IMG/VR virus record: IMGVR_UViG_3300045971_000247
Coordinates: 1 to 64,000 of that record
Reading direction: 5' to 3' (one strand)
Origin: a virus
DNA: 64,000 nt
Shown here: positions 7,834 through 15,949 of the stretch, one piece after another
Numbering within the stretch: position 1 is the stretch's first letter
Layout: each line of letters opens with the position of its first letter
The notes under the pieces: model-generated
What the model saw: the letters and a program-made list of their open reading frames with translations, nothing else
What the model was told of the DNA's origin: nothing
Database searches by the model: none
Made by a program: the position numbers and the translations under genes

Positions 7834-9986
7834 CGCAGTCCTTGTCGTTGGGGTTGAGGTTTCTGTGCGGCCGCAGCCATCTGGGCCTCGCGCTGAGCGC
7901 GCTGGTCGGCGCGCTTGATGGCCATGTCCTGTGCCTGAAGCCTGAGCTTGCCGTCTTCACGCTCGCGCTCCAGGCCGAGCTTCATGAAGTCCATCTGCTG
8001 CTCGTGCTTGAACTTCTCTTCGTCCAGGCCGGCCTCGTGCTGGGCCTTGGCCATCTCAAGCTCGGGGTTCCCACCCTTGCCTGCGTTCGGGTCTTCGATG
8101 GGCGTGTGGGCCAGCACCTGGGTCTTGACCTGGGTCTCCTGGGTCTTGGCGGTGCGCAGGCCGGCGTCGGCGTGCTTCGCAGCGGCCTCACCCTCGACCT
8201 TGGATACCTCGGCCTGCTGGGCGCGCTGTTGCAGCTGCTGCTGGGCCTGGGCCTCGGGCGAGTTCTTGTCGCCCTCCATCTGCTTGATGATTTCCGTCTT
8301 GTTGATGAGCCGGCTCGAATTGATGATGACGCTGTCGGGGATCATCACGCCCATCTCCTTCATGGCGACGGCCTGATCGAACTGGCTGTCTTCCATCGTC
8401 TCGCGGTGCGGCACAGACGTGACGACCACGTCGTACTCACCAAGGGTGAGGTCGTTGACGATCGTGCCCTCGGGACTCGCCTGATTCACAGCAAACGTCT
8501 GGGTCTCACCGGTGGCGCTGTTGTGCGTGATCGTCATCAGGCGTTCTTCGGTGTAGAACTCCTGGATCAGGTCGACGATGTTGCGCGCCAAGAGGTAGTC
8601 CGACCGCGTCAGGCTGTCCATCGGCTTGGCCAGACCCGTCGCGCCGCTCTGCTTGTTCTTGTCGATGGCCTTGGCGGCGACGTCCTCGCGCGCCTGCCCG
8701 GTCATGTAGTCCGAGACGCCCGAAATTGTCTTGATGTGTTCCTCGGCCTTGTAGGACACGCGGTCCAAGCCAGAGGGCACGGAATTCGGCTGGATCTTGA
8801 CCAGATCCTCATCAGGGTTCCCGTTCGTTTCGACCACGAGGCCGGTCTCCGCGCCGCGCTGTTCGAGTTCTTCGGGCGTCATGTTCGTCAGCGAGCCGGC
8901 CTTCACCTTCCAGCCGCTGTTGGCGGTGGTGTTGACGACGTGAAGCTCCTGGCTGCTGACCTTGTTGAGCAACTCCTGCGAGCCCAGCAGGTTCTCGACA
9001 AGACCGATCGTCTGGCCGCGACGGAAATAGGGGAAGTACGGGACGATCGTGAAGTGCTTGTACGGGCTCCAGTCGTCGTGCAACTCGACGTTGTCGGCGA
9101 TCACGGTCCAGCGGATGCGGTGGACGAGTTTCGTGGTGACCTGGAAGCCGAACTTCTCGACAAACCAGTTGATCCGGTTCTTGTCGAACTCCGCAGGGAT
9201 GGCGCGCATGTCGCCGGTCTCTGGGCTGACGAAGTGTTTCTGCCGATCCAGCACCCGGTGCTGGCGCTCGATGACGCGGATGTTGCGCAGCACGCTGCTC
9301 TGGTCGTAGTCACCCGCGTACATGGGGTTCAGCCGGTCGCCGAAGCGGTCGCGGAACGCCGAAATTGAGTCGTAGCCGTACGGGAAGTAACTCTGCTCGC
9401 GGTTGCGCAGCAATTCACCGTCGGCCTTGTTGTAGAGGATGCAGATGTCGTCGGCGGTGACCCATTTCGTGACGAAAAGGTCGTTCCACGTGTCCGGGTC
9501 GTATTCCTCACCGTCCGGGTCGACGATGACGTTCTTCGGGTTGATGTTGTCGATGGAAACTTCGCCCTGCATGCTGTCGGTGTAGTCGATGCGGACGTCG
9601 AGATAGCCCCGACTGGTGATAATCCCGTCGGCGAACATGTCGCTGCGCTTCCAGTCCAGCTGGTTGTTGTCGCTGATCTGCTTGTAGACCTTCGTCAGCG
9701 CTTCAGCGACCTCAGCCGGCGAGCCCGAGCGCGGCCGGAAGCTCGTTTCGGCCCGGTTGTAAATCTGCTCGCCCATCACGTTGCTGACCGTGCTGATGAT
9801 CTTGTTGATCGTCAGCGCCGGGCGGCGGGCCAGCTTGAGGCGGGCCACGTCGGCGGGGTCCCACTGGTCGCCGCGGAAGAATCGCTCGCAAACGTCGGCC
9901 TTCTCGATGTAGCGCTGGTGGCCGTTGTCCCGCGCCCAGCAGTAGCGGTTCCAGGTCTTCGAGCAGAGGGCGGTGTTCAGCGGCAT
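7830..9986 (-). CDS. Portal protein, P22-type (718 aa)
   Basis: This forms the dodecameric portal ring through which DNA is packaged and ejected. The N-terminal EKADVCERFFRGDQWDPAD, then RPALTINKIISTVSNVMGEQ, then the INPKNVIVDPDGEEYDPDTW segment match the P22-like portal family. The C-terminal ~180 residues are a Gln/Ala/Glu-rich helical region (QAQQQLQQRAQQAEVSKVEG) forming the barrel and tail. Length is close to P22 gp1 (about 725). It lies downstream of terminase and upstream of scaffold. Confidence 0.9.
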   Translation of the reverse strand: MPLNTALCSKTWNRYCWARDNGHQRYIEKADVCERFFRGDQWDPADVARLKLARRPALTINKIISTVSNVMGEQIYNRAETSFRPRSGSPAEVAEALTKVYKQISDNNQLDWKRSDMFADGIITSRGYLDVRIDYTDSMQGEVSIDNINPKNVIVDPDGEEYDPDTWNDLFVTKWVTADDICILYNKADGELLRNREQSYFPYGYDSISAFRDRFGDRLNPMYAGDYDQSSVLRNIRVIERQHRVLDRQKHFVSPETGDMRAIPAEFDKNRINWFVEKFGFQVTTKLVHRIRWTVIADNVELHDDWSPYKHFTIVPYFPYFRRGQTIGLVENLLGSQELLNKVSSQELHVVNTTANSGWKVKAGSLTNMTPEELEQRGAETGLVVETNGNPDEDLVKIQPNSVPSGLDRVSYKAEEHIKTISGVSDYMTGQAREDVAAKAIDKNKQSGATGLAKPMDSLTRSDYLLARNIVDLIQEFYTEERLMTITHNSATGETQTFAVNQASPEGTIVNDLTLGEYDVVVTSVPHRETMEDSQFDQAVAMKEMGVMIPDSVIINSSRLINKTEIIKQMEGDKNSPEAQAQQQLQQRAQQAEVSKVEGEAAAKHADAGLRTAKTQETQVKTQVLAHTPIEDPNAGKGGNPELEMAKAQHEAGLDEEKFKHEQQMDFMKLGLEREREDGKLRLQAQDMAIKRADQRAQREAQMAAAAQKPQPQRQGLR

Positions 9987-9993
9987 GGTGCGC

Positions 9994-10407
9994 TCATTTC
10001 AAGAACTTCAGCTTGTAAAGAGCCCTGTCGATGACGGCCAGGATGTTGTCGATGAGGTTCGACAACTCTGTGCAGTCAACGTCGTTGCTCTCGGCTTGTT
10101 CACCGTCCTTGTCGTCACCCGCCTCGCTGCACTCTTCGCGGTTCTCCGCGATCCAGGTGCGCAGGGCGGTCAGTTGCTGAATTGGGGCGCCTGTGCTCGG
10201 GCGTACGGTCGGAAAGTCCTCGGCGCTCAGCTGGCCGAAGATCCCCATGTAGCACTCCAGATATTCGTCGGCGGACGTGGCGATGGCGTCATAGAAGTCC
10301 CCCAGCGCCATGTGTTGGGCGTAGCTCTTCGTGACGAGGTGCGCGATGTGCGTGCTGGTGCGGGCTGCGAAGCAGCGGGCGACGAGTTCGGCGCAGGGGT
10401 AAGTCAC
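9994..10407 (-). CDS. DUF5856-like phage protein (137 aa)
   Basis: The GTG start at 10407 is chosen because it overlaps the stop of the preceding mini-gene (GTGA) and follows GGAGAAG; the longer in-frame extension is antisense-like. The segment THIAHLVTKSYAQHMALGDF followed by YDAIATSADEYLE matches the H-x3-T-K-S-Y-x-x-H-x-A-L-x-x-F/L-Y pattern of DUF5856 proteins, a ferritin-like helical family common in phages with unknown role. It lies between TerL-side genes and portal. Confidence 0.65.
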   Translation of the reverse strand: MTYPCAELVARCFAARTSTHIAHLVTKSYAQHMALGDFYDAIATSADEYLECYMGIFGQLSAEDFPTVRPSTGAPIQQLTALRTWIAENREECSEAGDDKDGEQAESNDVDCTELSNLIDNILAVIDRALYKLKFLK

Positions 10408-10481
10408 CGCTGCTTCTCCAGCGCGTAGACGCACTCGAAGATGTACTGGCGCACGGCCTGGGCGATGGGTGTGGGCTTCAT
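10404..10481 (-). CDS. Mini-protein (25 aa), translationally coupled
   Basis: ATG at 10481 encodes MKPTPIAQAVRQYIFECVYA plus five residues. The start overlaps the previous gene's stop (ATGA) and the stop overlaps the next gene's GTG start (GTGA). This exact chaining argues that it is translated, at least as a coupling peptide. Function unknown. Confidence 0.45.
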   Translation of the reverse strand: MKPTPIAQAVRQYIFECVYALEKQR

Positions 10482-10687
10482 GTCTTGGCCTTACGCGGCA
10501 CGCCGCTCGGGTTGTCCTCACTCACCAGCACGCACAGGTGGCGTGCCCGGCGGTCCTGGAGATAGAAACCCAACGCGGCGGCGCTTCTCTCAATGTCGAT
10601 CGGCTCACCTGGGGCCGTGCTGCACGAGTGGTGTAGTTCGCAGCCGCAGGGCAGCGCCACGTGGAGTTCGAGCCGGTCGAGTCCCAT
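10478..10687 (-). CDS. Small cysteine-containing protein (69 aa)
   Basis: The ATG at 10687 overlaps the TerL stop (TGATG), so this start is preferred over longer in-frame extensions. The protein has CGCELHHSC near residues 14-22, a possible metal site, followed by a helix and LHVLVSEDN-like end. Family not recognised. It is one of three short coupled genes between TerL and portal. Confidence 0.55.
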   Translation of the reverse strand: MGLDRLELHVALPCGCELHHSCSTAPGEPIDIERSAAALGFYLQDRRARHLCVLVSEDNPSGVPRKAKT

Positions 10688-12468
10688 CACGCCCCCATGT
10701 GGCCGGCAGCCCCGCCGAGGCCGAGCTTGAGCTTGTCGCGCCAGGACTTCAGCTGCTGAGCCTTCGGCTTGCGCGGGGCGCCCTTGCCGACGGCCATCTT
10801 CGTCATCCAGGCCATCGCGTCCACCTGATCGTCGTGCACGCCGGCTGGGAACCTCAGCATCTCGTTGCGCGCGTCCTCGTACCACTCGGCTTTGTGGCTG
10901 AAGCTCACCATACCCTGCTGCATCCGGCCCTGGAGCGGTCGAGCGCGGGCCATCTTGTCCGTGATCGGCTTGAGCACTTCGATGGCGGGGTACATGCGAC
11001 GCTCTCTCATCCGTTTCTTAAGTAGAGATTCGATTGCACGGTAAATCTGACCGTCCTCAAAGCCGAGAGCCAGGGAGGCGCTGGGCCATCTCGAACATAG
11101 ATTCAGGATAGATTCTACGATGAAGAAGGAGTCGCCGGACTTGAAGCGCACGATTTCAGCGATGTGCAGCATGTCGTCGTCGTCCTGAAGCCCGACGCAG
11201 CCCACCGTGTAGTCGTTCTGCTTCTTCTCGCTGATGGCGAAGTCCCAGGCGATGAACACGTTGGCCCGGGACACGTGCGGCACCGGTGCGCGCTTGAATT
11301 GGCTCTTCGTGAAGTACCCGCCGTCGTCAGGGACCGGGTTCTGCTGGTACAGAGCCGACCACCACCGGCCGTCCGAGCCGTCGTCCTTGCGGTTCAGCGC
11401 CCTGATCTTGTTGAGCTTCTTCAGGTCGTAGCGCGCCGGGTGCAGCGCCTCGCCCTTCTTGCGCAGCGGGACGTACGCGGCGTCGTTGGCGGCGTCGGGG
11501 ACCGGAACGATCGTGCCGTCAGGGGCCAGCCATTCGTCGTCGATGGCCAGGGCCGGGTACTTGACGACCTCGAACTGGTCGATGTCCTCGTCGACCTCGC
11601 CGCCCTTCATGGCCTGGGCCATCATCTGCTGGAGCCGGCCAGCCAAGTCGTCGTCGTGCCACCACGTCTGGATCACCAGCACGCCGCCGCCGGGCGCCAG
11701 CCGGGTGTAGGCGGTGGACAGGTACCACTCCCACACCTTCTCGCGGCCGTCGGCGCTGTCGGCCTCCTCGGCGTTCTTCACCGGGTCGTCGATGACCAGG
11801 ACGTGCGCGCCCTTGCCGGTGATCGGGCCGCCGATGCCCGCTGCGACGTAGCCGCCGCGCTGCCCGGCGATGCCCCACTCTTCCGTCGACTGGTTGTTCG
11901 GGTCGAGCTTCGTGCCGAACACGCCCTCGTAGACCGGGTCGTCGATGATCTGCTTGACCTTCCGGCTGAAGCCCATCGCCAGGGACAGGTTGTACGAGCA
12001 GGCGATGAACTCGTGCTCCGGGTGCCGGCCCAGGTGCCAGGGCGGAAACATGCGGGAGGCAAGCTCTGACTTTCCGTGCCGGGGCGGCATCAGGATCATC
12101 AGCCGGGGGCTCAGGCCCGCGGCCACGTCGTCGCTGAACTTCTCCAGGCGTCGGCAGATGTCCTGGTGGACCCAGCCGGCGTCGTAGCGCTCGTTCATCC
12201 GCTGCACGAACGGCAGCAGCCGGCGGCGGGAGAGGACGCGGCTGGCCATCTCCTTCTGCGCCGACAGGTGCGCAGGAGTCAGCGGAGGTAGCGGAGCAGT
12301 AGCCTCAGCAGTAGATGCGGCGTAGGAGACCTGGGCGTCGCGGTCCGGGTCGAAGCGATCGGGAGCATCGACCGGGGGCGTAGCTCGCGCGGGGGCGGTG
12401 GCACGGGCTTTGGTCTTAGGCGGAGCTTTGGCTTTGGGAGCGGGTTTCTTGGTGGCCGCGCGGGTCAC
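10687..12468 (-). CDS. terL: Terminase large subunit (593 aa)
   Basis: The motor and nuclease that packages DNA into proheads. After an Ala/Lys/Pro-rich N-terminus (~60 residues), Walker A is MPPRHGKSE (residues 127-135, Lys133) and Walker B is HVLVIDDP (~222-229). A TWWHDDDLAGRL segment follows. The RNase H-like nuclease shows NVFIAWDFA (Asp409) and a C-terminal HDDQVDAMAW. The start is a GTG at 12468, overlapping the upstream stop as GTGA. The 5' end is lower-complexity and could be trimmed. Confidence 0.93.
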   Translation of the reverse strand: MTRAATKKPAPKAKAPPKTKARATAPARATPPVDAPDRFDPDRDAQVSYAASTAEATAPLPPLTPAHLSAQKEMASRVLSRRRLLPFVQRMNERYDAGWVHQDICRRLEKFSDDVAAGLSPRLMILMPPRHGKSELASRMFPPWHLGRHPEHEFIACSYNLSLAMGFSRKVKQIIDDPVYEGVFGTKLDPNNQSTEEWGIAGQRGGYVAAGIGGPITGKGAHVLVIDDPVKNAEEADSADGREKVWEWYLSTAYTRLAPGGGVLVIQTWWHDDDLAGRLQQMMAQAMKGGEVDEDIDQFEVVKYPALAIDDEWLAPDGTIVPVPDAANDAAYVPLRKKGEALHPARYDLKKLNKIRALNRKDDGSDGRWWSALYQQNPVPDDGGYFTKSQFKRAPVPHVSRANVFIAWDFAISEKKQNDYTVGCVGLQDDDDMLHIAEIVRFKSGDSFFIVESILNLCSRWPSASLALGFEDGQIYRAIESLLKKRMRERRMYPAIEVLKPITDKMARARPLQGRMQQGMVSFSHKAEWYEDARNEMLRFPAGVHDDQVDAMAWMTKMAVGKGAPRKPKAQQLKSWRDKLKLGLGGAAGHMGA

Positions 12469-12797
12469 GGACCGAGGTCATCCAACACGATGGCCGAGGC
12501 GCGCTTTCCGCTCAGCTGCGAGACGCCGCAGAAGTCGAGCATGATTTTTTCCATCCGGGCAGACAACGCTTCGGCCCGCTGGGCTTTGGTGGCGTTCGAG
12601 GCGTAGGAGAAGGCCTTGAGGCCGCGCTCGTCGGCCATCTTGCTGGGCTGGCGGGTCAGGGCGGCGGTGACACGGGCCACGGCCTCCTGTTGCCGCACGT
12701 GCTCCAACATGCGGGCGCGCTCGGTGTTGTCTCGCTTGAGGCGGGCGGCGGTGATGTCGTCCAGCTGGCGCTGGCGGCGGGAGCGTTTGGTGTTCAT
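12465..12797 (-). CDS. Unrecognised basic helical protein (110 aa)
   Basis: An Arg/Lys/Ala-rich protein with a predicted helical N-terminal half (RRQRQLDDITAARLKRDN) and no known motif. It overlaps TerL by 4 nt and its upstream neighbour by 4 nt. Sitting between the two terminase genes, it may bind DNA or help packaging, but that is only position. Confidence 0.55.
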   Translation of the reverse strand: MNTKRSRRQRQLDDITAARLKRDNTERARMLEHVRQQEAVARVTAALTRQPSKMADERGLKAFSYASNATKAQRAEALSARMEKIMLDFCGVSQLSGKRASAIVLDDLGP

Positions 12798-13159
12798 CGG
12801 CGCGGTTGTTGGCGGGTGAGTTTCGCGGTGATGCGCTTGACGAGTTCGTCGCGCTCGTGCGTGGCGCAGTCATGCTTCTTCTCGGCGTGGCGCAGGCGGG
12901 AGGTGAGTTCGTCTTCGACGTAGCGGGACTCGCTGCGGTCGGTCCAGCGGTCGAGCTTCAGCTTGACCTGGTACATGTGGCCGCAGGCCAGCCGGATCTT
13001 GCCGATGCGGTGGCGGTCGCCCGAGTAGGGGTCGAAGTCGTCTTCAAACCTGATGGGCGCCGGCTCTTTGAACTGTTGCGGCGCGGGTTGTTGCAGGTAC
13101 TGCCGCTCGAACCACTCCCTCGCAGTCTCACCGGTGGCGGGGTGCAAGCGCCTATCCAT
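12794..13159 (-). CDS. Unrecognised protein with single CGH motif (121 aa)
   Basis: Contains RLACGHMYQVKLKLD and a charged helical C-terminus (EDELTSRLRHAEKKHDC). The C-G-H and later C/H residues could bind a metal but do not form a standard zinc finger. It overlaps both neighbours by a few bases inside the terminase cluster. No function assigned. Confidence 0.55.
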   Translation of the reverse strand: MDRRLHPATGETAREWFERQYLQQPAPQQFKEPAPIRFEDDFDPYSGDRHRIGKIRLACGHMYQVKLKLDRWTDRSESRYVEDELTSRLRHAEKKHDCATHERDELVKRITAKLTRQQPRR

Positions 13160-13745
13160 TCGCGTCTTCCGCGGGCGCTGGCAGCACTGCCTGGGTGCCG
13201 CCGGTGATGAGCTTCAGCAGTTCGCCGTCCGTCATGGCGTTCAGCTGGCGCACGGCCACCTCGCCGTTGACGGTCATGTCCATCTTCACGCGCACGGGCT
13301 CGTAGTAGCCGCACATCTTCCCGATTTCACGGGCCGCGGACACCATGGACGCGGGCTCGGCCATCAGCTTGGCCATGTCGAACGACTCGATCAGCATGTC
13401 CATGACCCGCTTGCGGGACATCTGGCAGGCCTCTTCGAACTTGATCTTCTCCGCTTCGTAGGCCCGGCGCACGTTGGGCATGCGGATGAGGCGGTAGCCG
13501 ATGGAGTCCTGGGAGTACCCGGCGCGGATGGCGGCGGACGAGACGGATTCGCCCGTGGCCCAGGCTTTTGCGAAGGCCAGCTGCTGGGAGGTCAGCGGCT
13601 TGTTCGGGTCGACGAGTTCCGCGGTCTCGTAGGTGCTGGTGTCGAGATGTTTGCGGACGTTTTTTGCAGTTGGTGGCGCGACAGCAGCCCCACGCTTGGT
13701 GAGCTTGTGCTGGGGCGGACGATCTAATGTCTGAGTGCGAGCCAT
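13152..13745 (-). CDS. terS: Terminase small subunit (197 aa)
   Basis: It recognises phage DNA for packaging. PLTSQQLAFAKAWATGESVS followed by SAAIRAGYSQDSIGYRL is the Terminase_2 helix-turn-helix signature (L-T-x-x-Q-x-x-F...A-A-x-x-A-G-Y). The C-terminal part is helical and acidic. It is the first gene of the leftward packaging/head operon and faces the rightward early genes across a ~245-nt divergent region. The ATG is only 16 nt from a candidate promoter element, so the mRNA may be almost leaderless. Confidence 0.85.
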   Translation of the reverse strand: MARTQTLDRPPQHKLTKRGAAVAPPTAKNVRKHLDTSTYETAELVDPNKPLTSQQLAFAKAWATGESVSSAAIRAGYSQDSIGYRLIRMPNVRRAYEAEKIKFEEACQMSRKRVMDMLIESFDMAKLMAEPASMVSAAREIGKMCGYYEPVRVKMDMTVNGEVAVRQLNAMTDGELLKLITGGTQAVLPAPAEDANG

Positions 13746-13992
13746 CTTAGATCGAAGTGTATTCGATTAGAAATTCTGTGCAAAATTTTGCTGCAAAAAA
13801 TTGGGAAACACGAGTCTTGGAGCCTCGTATGTACCCTCTCCTCAGCCGGTACCCGGCTTCGGGTTCGGGTCTGGGACACGCGAAAAGGAGTCTCTTCGTG
13901 GTCGCGTGACAAGAACACGAACAGCCAGGACGCGTGGCCGCGCCCTTCACCCTTGGCTCGGTGAGCAATCACGCTCGTCAAGGAGATCACAC
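13746..13992. promoter_or_regulatory. Divergent regulatory region between late and early genes
   Basis: This 247-nt gap has an AT-rich stretch at 13746-13805. On the minus strand TTGCAC, a 16-nt spacer and TACACT form a fair sigma-70-like promoter for terS. AATCGAA (13762-13768) and TCTAAGAT (13744-13751) overlap it. The plus side has no convincing -35/-10, but an AAGGAG ribosome site serves the gene at 13993. No ORF with a ribosome site is seen in the gap. Confidence 0.5.
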
Positions 13993-14316
13993 ATGGCTAC
14001 CAAGGCTGAACTCGAAGTCACCGTCGCTGCCCTCACTGCGGACATGGCCGCGATGGAGAAGCGCATGGACCGCAGCGTGCTGCTCATCACGCGCTTGCTG
14101 CGCCGCTCCAGCGTGGTGGCCCCCACCACCGTGCCACGTGACGAGTACGACGCAGCGCTGCTCGAACTGCGTGGCAACAACGCAGAGTCCACGGAGCGCT
14201 TCCCTGTGGACACGATCGTGCGCAAGGCACTGGACCGTCGCGTCGGCGTCGCCTTCGAGAGCGTGCGTCAGGTGCTGGCCCGCATCGACCAGGCCGAGGC
14301 GAGCAAGGCGGGCTGA
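13993..14316 (+). CDS. Early coiled-coil protein of unknown function (107 aa)
   Basis: ATG at 13993 follows CAAGGAG. The first ~50 residues look helical and heptad-like (ELEVTVAALTADMAAMEKRM). The rest is mixed with an LDRRVGVAFESVRQ segment. A small dimeric early protein, perhaps a regulator or host-takeover factor; no family recognised. It ends just before a terminator. Confidence 0.6.
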   Translation: MATKAELEVTVAALTADMAAMEKRMDRSVLLITRLLRRSSVVAPTTVPRDEYDAALLELRGNNAESTERFPVDTIVRKALDRRVGVAFESVRQVLARIDQAEASKAG

Positions 14317-14323
14317 GGTAGGG

Positions 14324-14343
14324 AGGACCGCTGGCGCGGTCCT
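14324..14343 (+). terminator. Terminator-like hairpin with conserved trailer
   Basis: Perfect 8-bp stem (14324-14331 with 14336-14343), 4-nt loop, then a pyrimidine-rich trailer TCCTTCTCGTCTTTGTGCAGC. Almost the same trailer follows the terminator at 15676-15695. Confidence 0.6.
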
Positions 14344-14398
14344 TCCTTCTCGTCTTTGTGCAGCGGCTTTCGCTGTCTTTCATCTGTGGAGAACGAAC

Positions 14399-14665
14399 AT
14401 GTCTATCGGTATCAAGCTGGGTCGCGGTGTTGGCGCTTTGGGCGCGTTGGCTGTTCACGGCGCTGTGCGCTCCGTCGAAGGCCTGGGCACGTTCGGCTCA
14501 GACATCGTCACTGGTGTCGAGCAGGGCTACGAGTCGAAGAGCGCATACCTCGCGATGCCCGTCGAGGTGCGCAAGGCACAGCGCGACGCGGCGCGTGCGG
14601 AACTCGCGCAACGGCGTGCGCCCATCGCAGCCGCGCCGGCCAAGGCCAAGCGCGCGACGGCGTAA
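14399..14665 (+). CDS. Small basic early protein (88 aa)
   Basis: ATG at 14399 after GTGGAGAACGAAC. Gly/Ala-rich N-terminus (GRGVGALGALAVHGAVRSVE), then a charged region and an Ala/Lys-rich C-terminal tail. The N-terminal 30 residues could be a weak membrane segment. No recognised family. Confidence 0.55.
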   Translation: MSIGIKLGRGVGALGALAVHGAVRSVEGLGTFGSDIVTGVEQGYESKSAYLAMPVEVRKAQRDAARAELAQRRAPIAAAPAKAKRATA

Positions 14666-14861
14666 CACGCGGGACCAGGCCGACATCACGTCGGGCCTGG
14701 TCCCAACACGAAGAGGGCCTGGGCTGGCATGGGGACCAACGGAGTGTTGAGGTTTGGCGGAGCCAAACCGAGACCACGGGACTGTGCACTCAGCCGCAGC
14801 GTTAGCACAAAACACCGAGCACCCGGTATGGGGTGCGACGTAATTGAATTAGGAGAATTAA
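14666..14861 (+). other. Structured intergenic region, possible noncoding RNA
   Basis: Three hairpins in 196 nt without a credible ORF: a long one at 14671-14703 (14 bp with one bulge), a perfect 8-bp stem at 14751-14769, and a 6-bp stem at 14819-14836. None is followed by a proper T-run, so they are not standard terminators. Composition becomes AT-rich at the right end near the next ribosome site. Confidence 0.35.
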
Positions 14862-15176
14862 ATGATCGAAGCAGTGTTGATCTTCGGAATTCTATTAGCG
14901 GTATTTGAATTCGCGGTGCTATCGATGGTGCCGCCGCGTTACCGATTGCGGCTGCTCGGAAATAAGGCCGCGGCGTCATCATGCCACGTCATCATGCTGG
15001 TTTTGAATTTGTGGATTCACTGGGGCACTGTAACCGGAACGATGGCCGCGACTGGGGCTTTCATCACGTCGATGGTGACCATCGAAATAGCAAAGATCGT
15101 CTACGGAACAGTGGTCGACGATGTCCGCGTACGTCGGGGGTTAGTGGGCTACAAGACTGAGGAGTTGATGCTGTGA
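14862..15176 (+). CDS. Small integral membrane protein (104 aa)
   Basis: ATG follows a clear AGGAG. Three hydrophobic segments are visible: residues ~3-22 (AVLIFGILLAVFEFAVL), ~42-56 and ~60-80, ending in a basic/acidic tail. Codon use is notably richer in A/T than neighbouring genes, especially in the first 60 codons, suggesting recent acquisition. A membrane-acting early protein (for example superinfection exclusion) is conceivable but unproven. Confidence 0.6.
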   Translation: MIEAVLIFGILLAVFEFAVLSMVPPRYRLRLLGNKAAASSCHVIMLVLNLWIHWGTVTGTMAATGAFITSMVTIEIAKIVYGTVVDDVRVRRGLVGYKTEELML

Positions 15177-15442
15177 ACAACAACCCACACGACCTGTGCG
15201 ACACCACCGCACGCAATCTGCTGCTCGCAAACGGCATGAGCGCAAGCGACGCGCCCGCACTCATCCGCGGCACGCTGACCTCAGCCGTACTCGACATCTA
15301 TTGGGCAGCAATGCTCGCACACTTCGACTGCGACGATCGGCACGCCGCCCTCAACTCCATCCTCGCGCTCAACGAGGCCATGAACCAAGCCGTCGAGCAC
15401 GCGCAGAACATCAAGGGAAGCCTCAATGGATGTGAAGACTAA
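15173..15442 (+). CDS. Unrecognised early protein (89 aa)
   Basis: GTG start overlapping the previous stop (GTGA). Acidic, helical protein with an NLLLANGMSASDAPALIRGT segment and a C-terminal EHAQNIKG helix. No known motif. Overlaps the following gene by 17 nt. Confidence 0.55.
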   Translation: MNNNPHDLCDTTARNLLLANGMSASDAPALIRGTLTSAVLDIYWAAMLAHFDCDDRHAALNSILALNEAMNQAVEHAQNIKGSLNGCED

Positions 15443-15671
15443 GCCCCGCAACCTGGCCGAAGTGAATCTTTGGCTCACAGCGCTCAACGACATGGCCAAC
15501 ACATCGCCTGCCGAAGCACGCAGTGTGCAGCGCGATCTGGCTGATCCGATCAACCAGATCAGTGAGTACATCGACTCTGTCGAACACTCGCCGCAACACT
15601 GCTGCACGCGCTTCGAAATCATGTGGCGTCAACGCTACCGCACGTTGCTGCGTGTGCGCGGCTTGTTGTGA
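15426..15671 (+). CDS. Unrecognised early protein (81 aa)
   Basis: Helical protein with LAEVNLWLTALNDMAN and a CC pair near residue 60 in a basic C-terminus. ATG at 15426 lies inside the end of the previous gene, AAGGGAAG upstream. Ends 5 nt before a terminator hairpin. Confidence 0.5.
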   Translation: MDVKTKPRNLAEVNLWLTALNDMANTSPAEARSVQRDLADPINQISEYIDSVEHSPQHCCTRFEIMWRQRYRTLLRVRGLL

Positions 15672-15675
15672 TGAG

Positions 15676-15695
15676 AGGCCCGGTTGCCCGGGCCT
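15676..15695 (+). terminator. Terminator hairpin with conserved trailer
   Basis: Perfect 8-bp stem AGGCCCGG/CCGGGCCT (15676-15683 with 15688-15695), 4-nt loop, then TTCCTTCTGTCTTTGTGCAGC, nearly identical to the trailer at 14344-14364. Confidence 0.65.
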
Positions 15696-15739
15696 TTCCT
15701 TCTGTCTTTGTGCAGCATGTGCTGTGCCAGGAGCTTCTC

Positions 15740-15949
15740 ATGTCTCGTCTCGCATCACTGCGCATGAAGCGCGAACCCATCAGCGTCGTCCCATTCAGCG
15801 ACCTGTCCCTCAAGGACATGGAGACTGTCGAGTGGTTCGAAGCCGCTGAATCCCCCAGCGACATCTTCGACCACAAAGTCGAGCACCTCGCCGACTTGTT
15901 GGACTGCACCGAAGCCGAAGCCACTCGGATCATCTTGCGGAACTTGTGA
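15740..15949 (+). CDS. Unrecognised early protein (69 aa)
   Basis: ATG preceded by AGGAG. Acidic helical protein (DLSLKDMETVEWFEAAESPS) ending in a DCTEAEATRIIL helix. It forms a one-gene unit between a terminator and an intergenic region. Function unknown. Confidence 0.5.
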   Translation: MSRLASLRMKREPISVVPFSDLSLKDMETVEWFEAAESPSDIFDHKVEHLADLLDCTEAEATRIILRNL

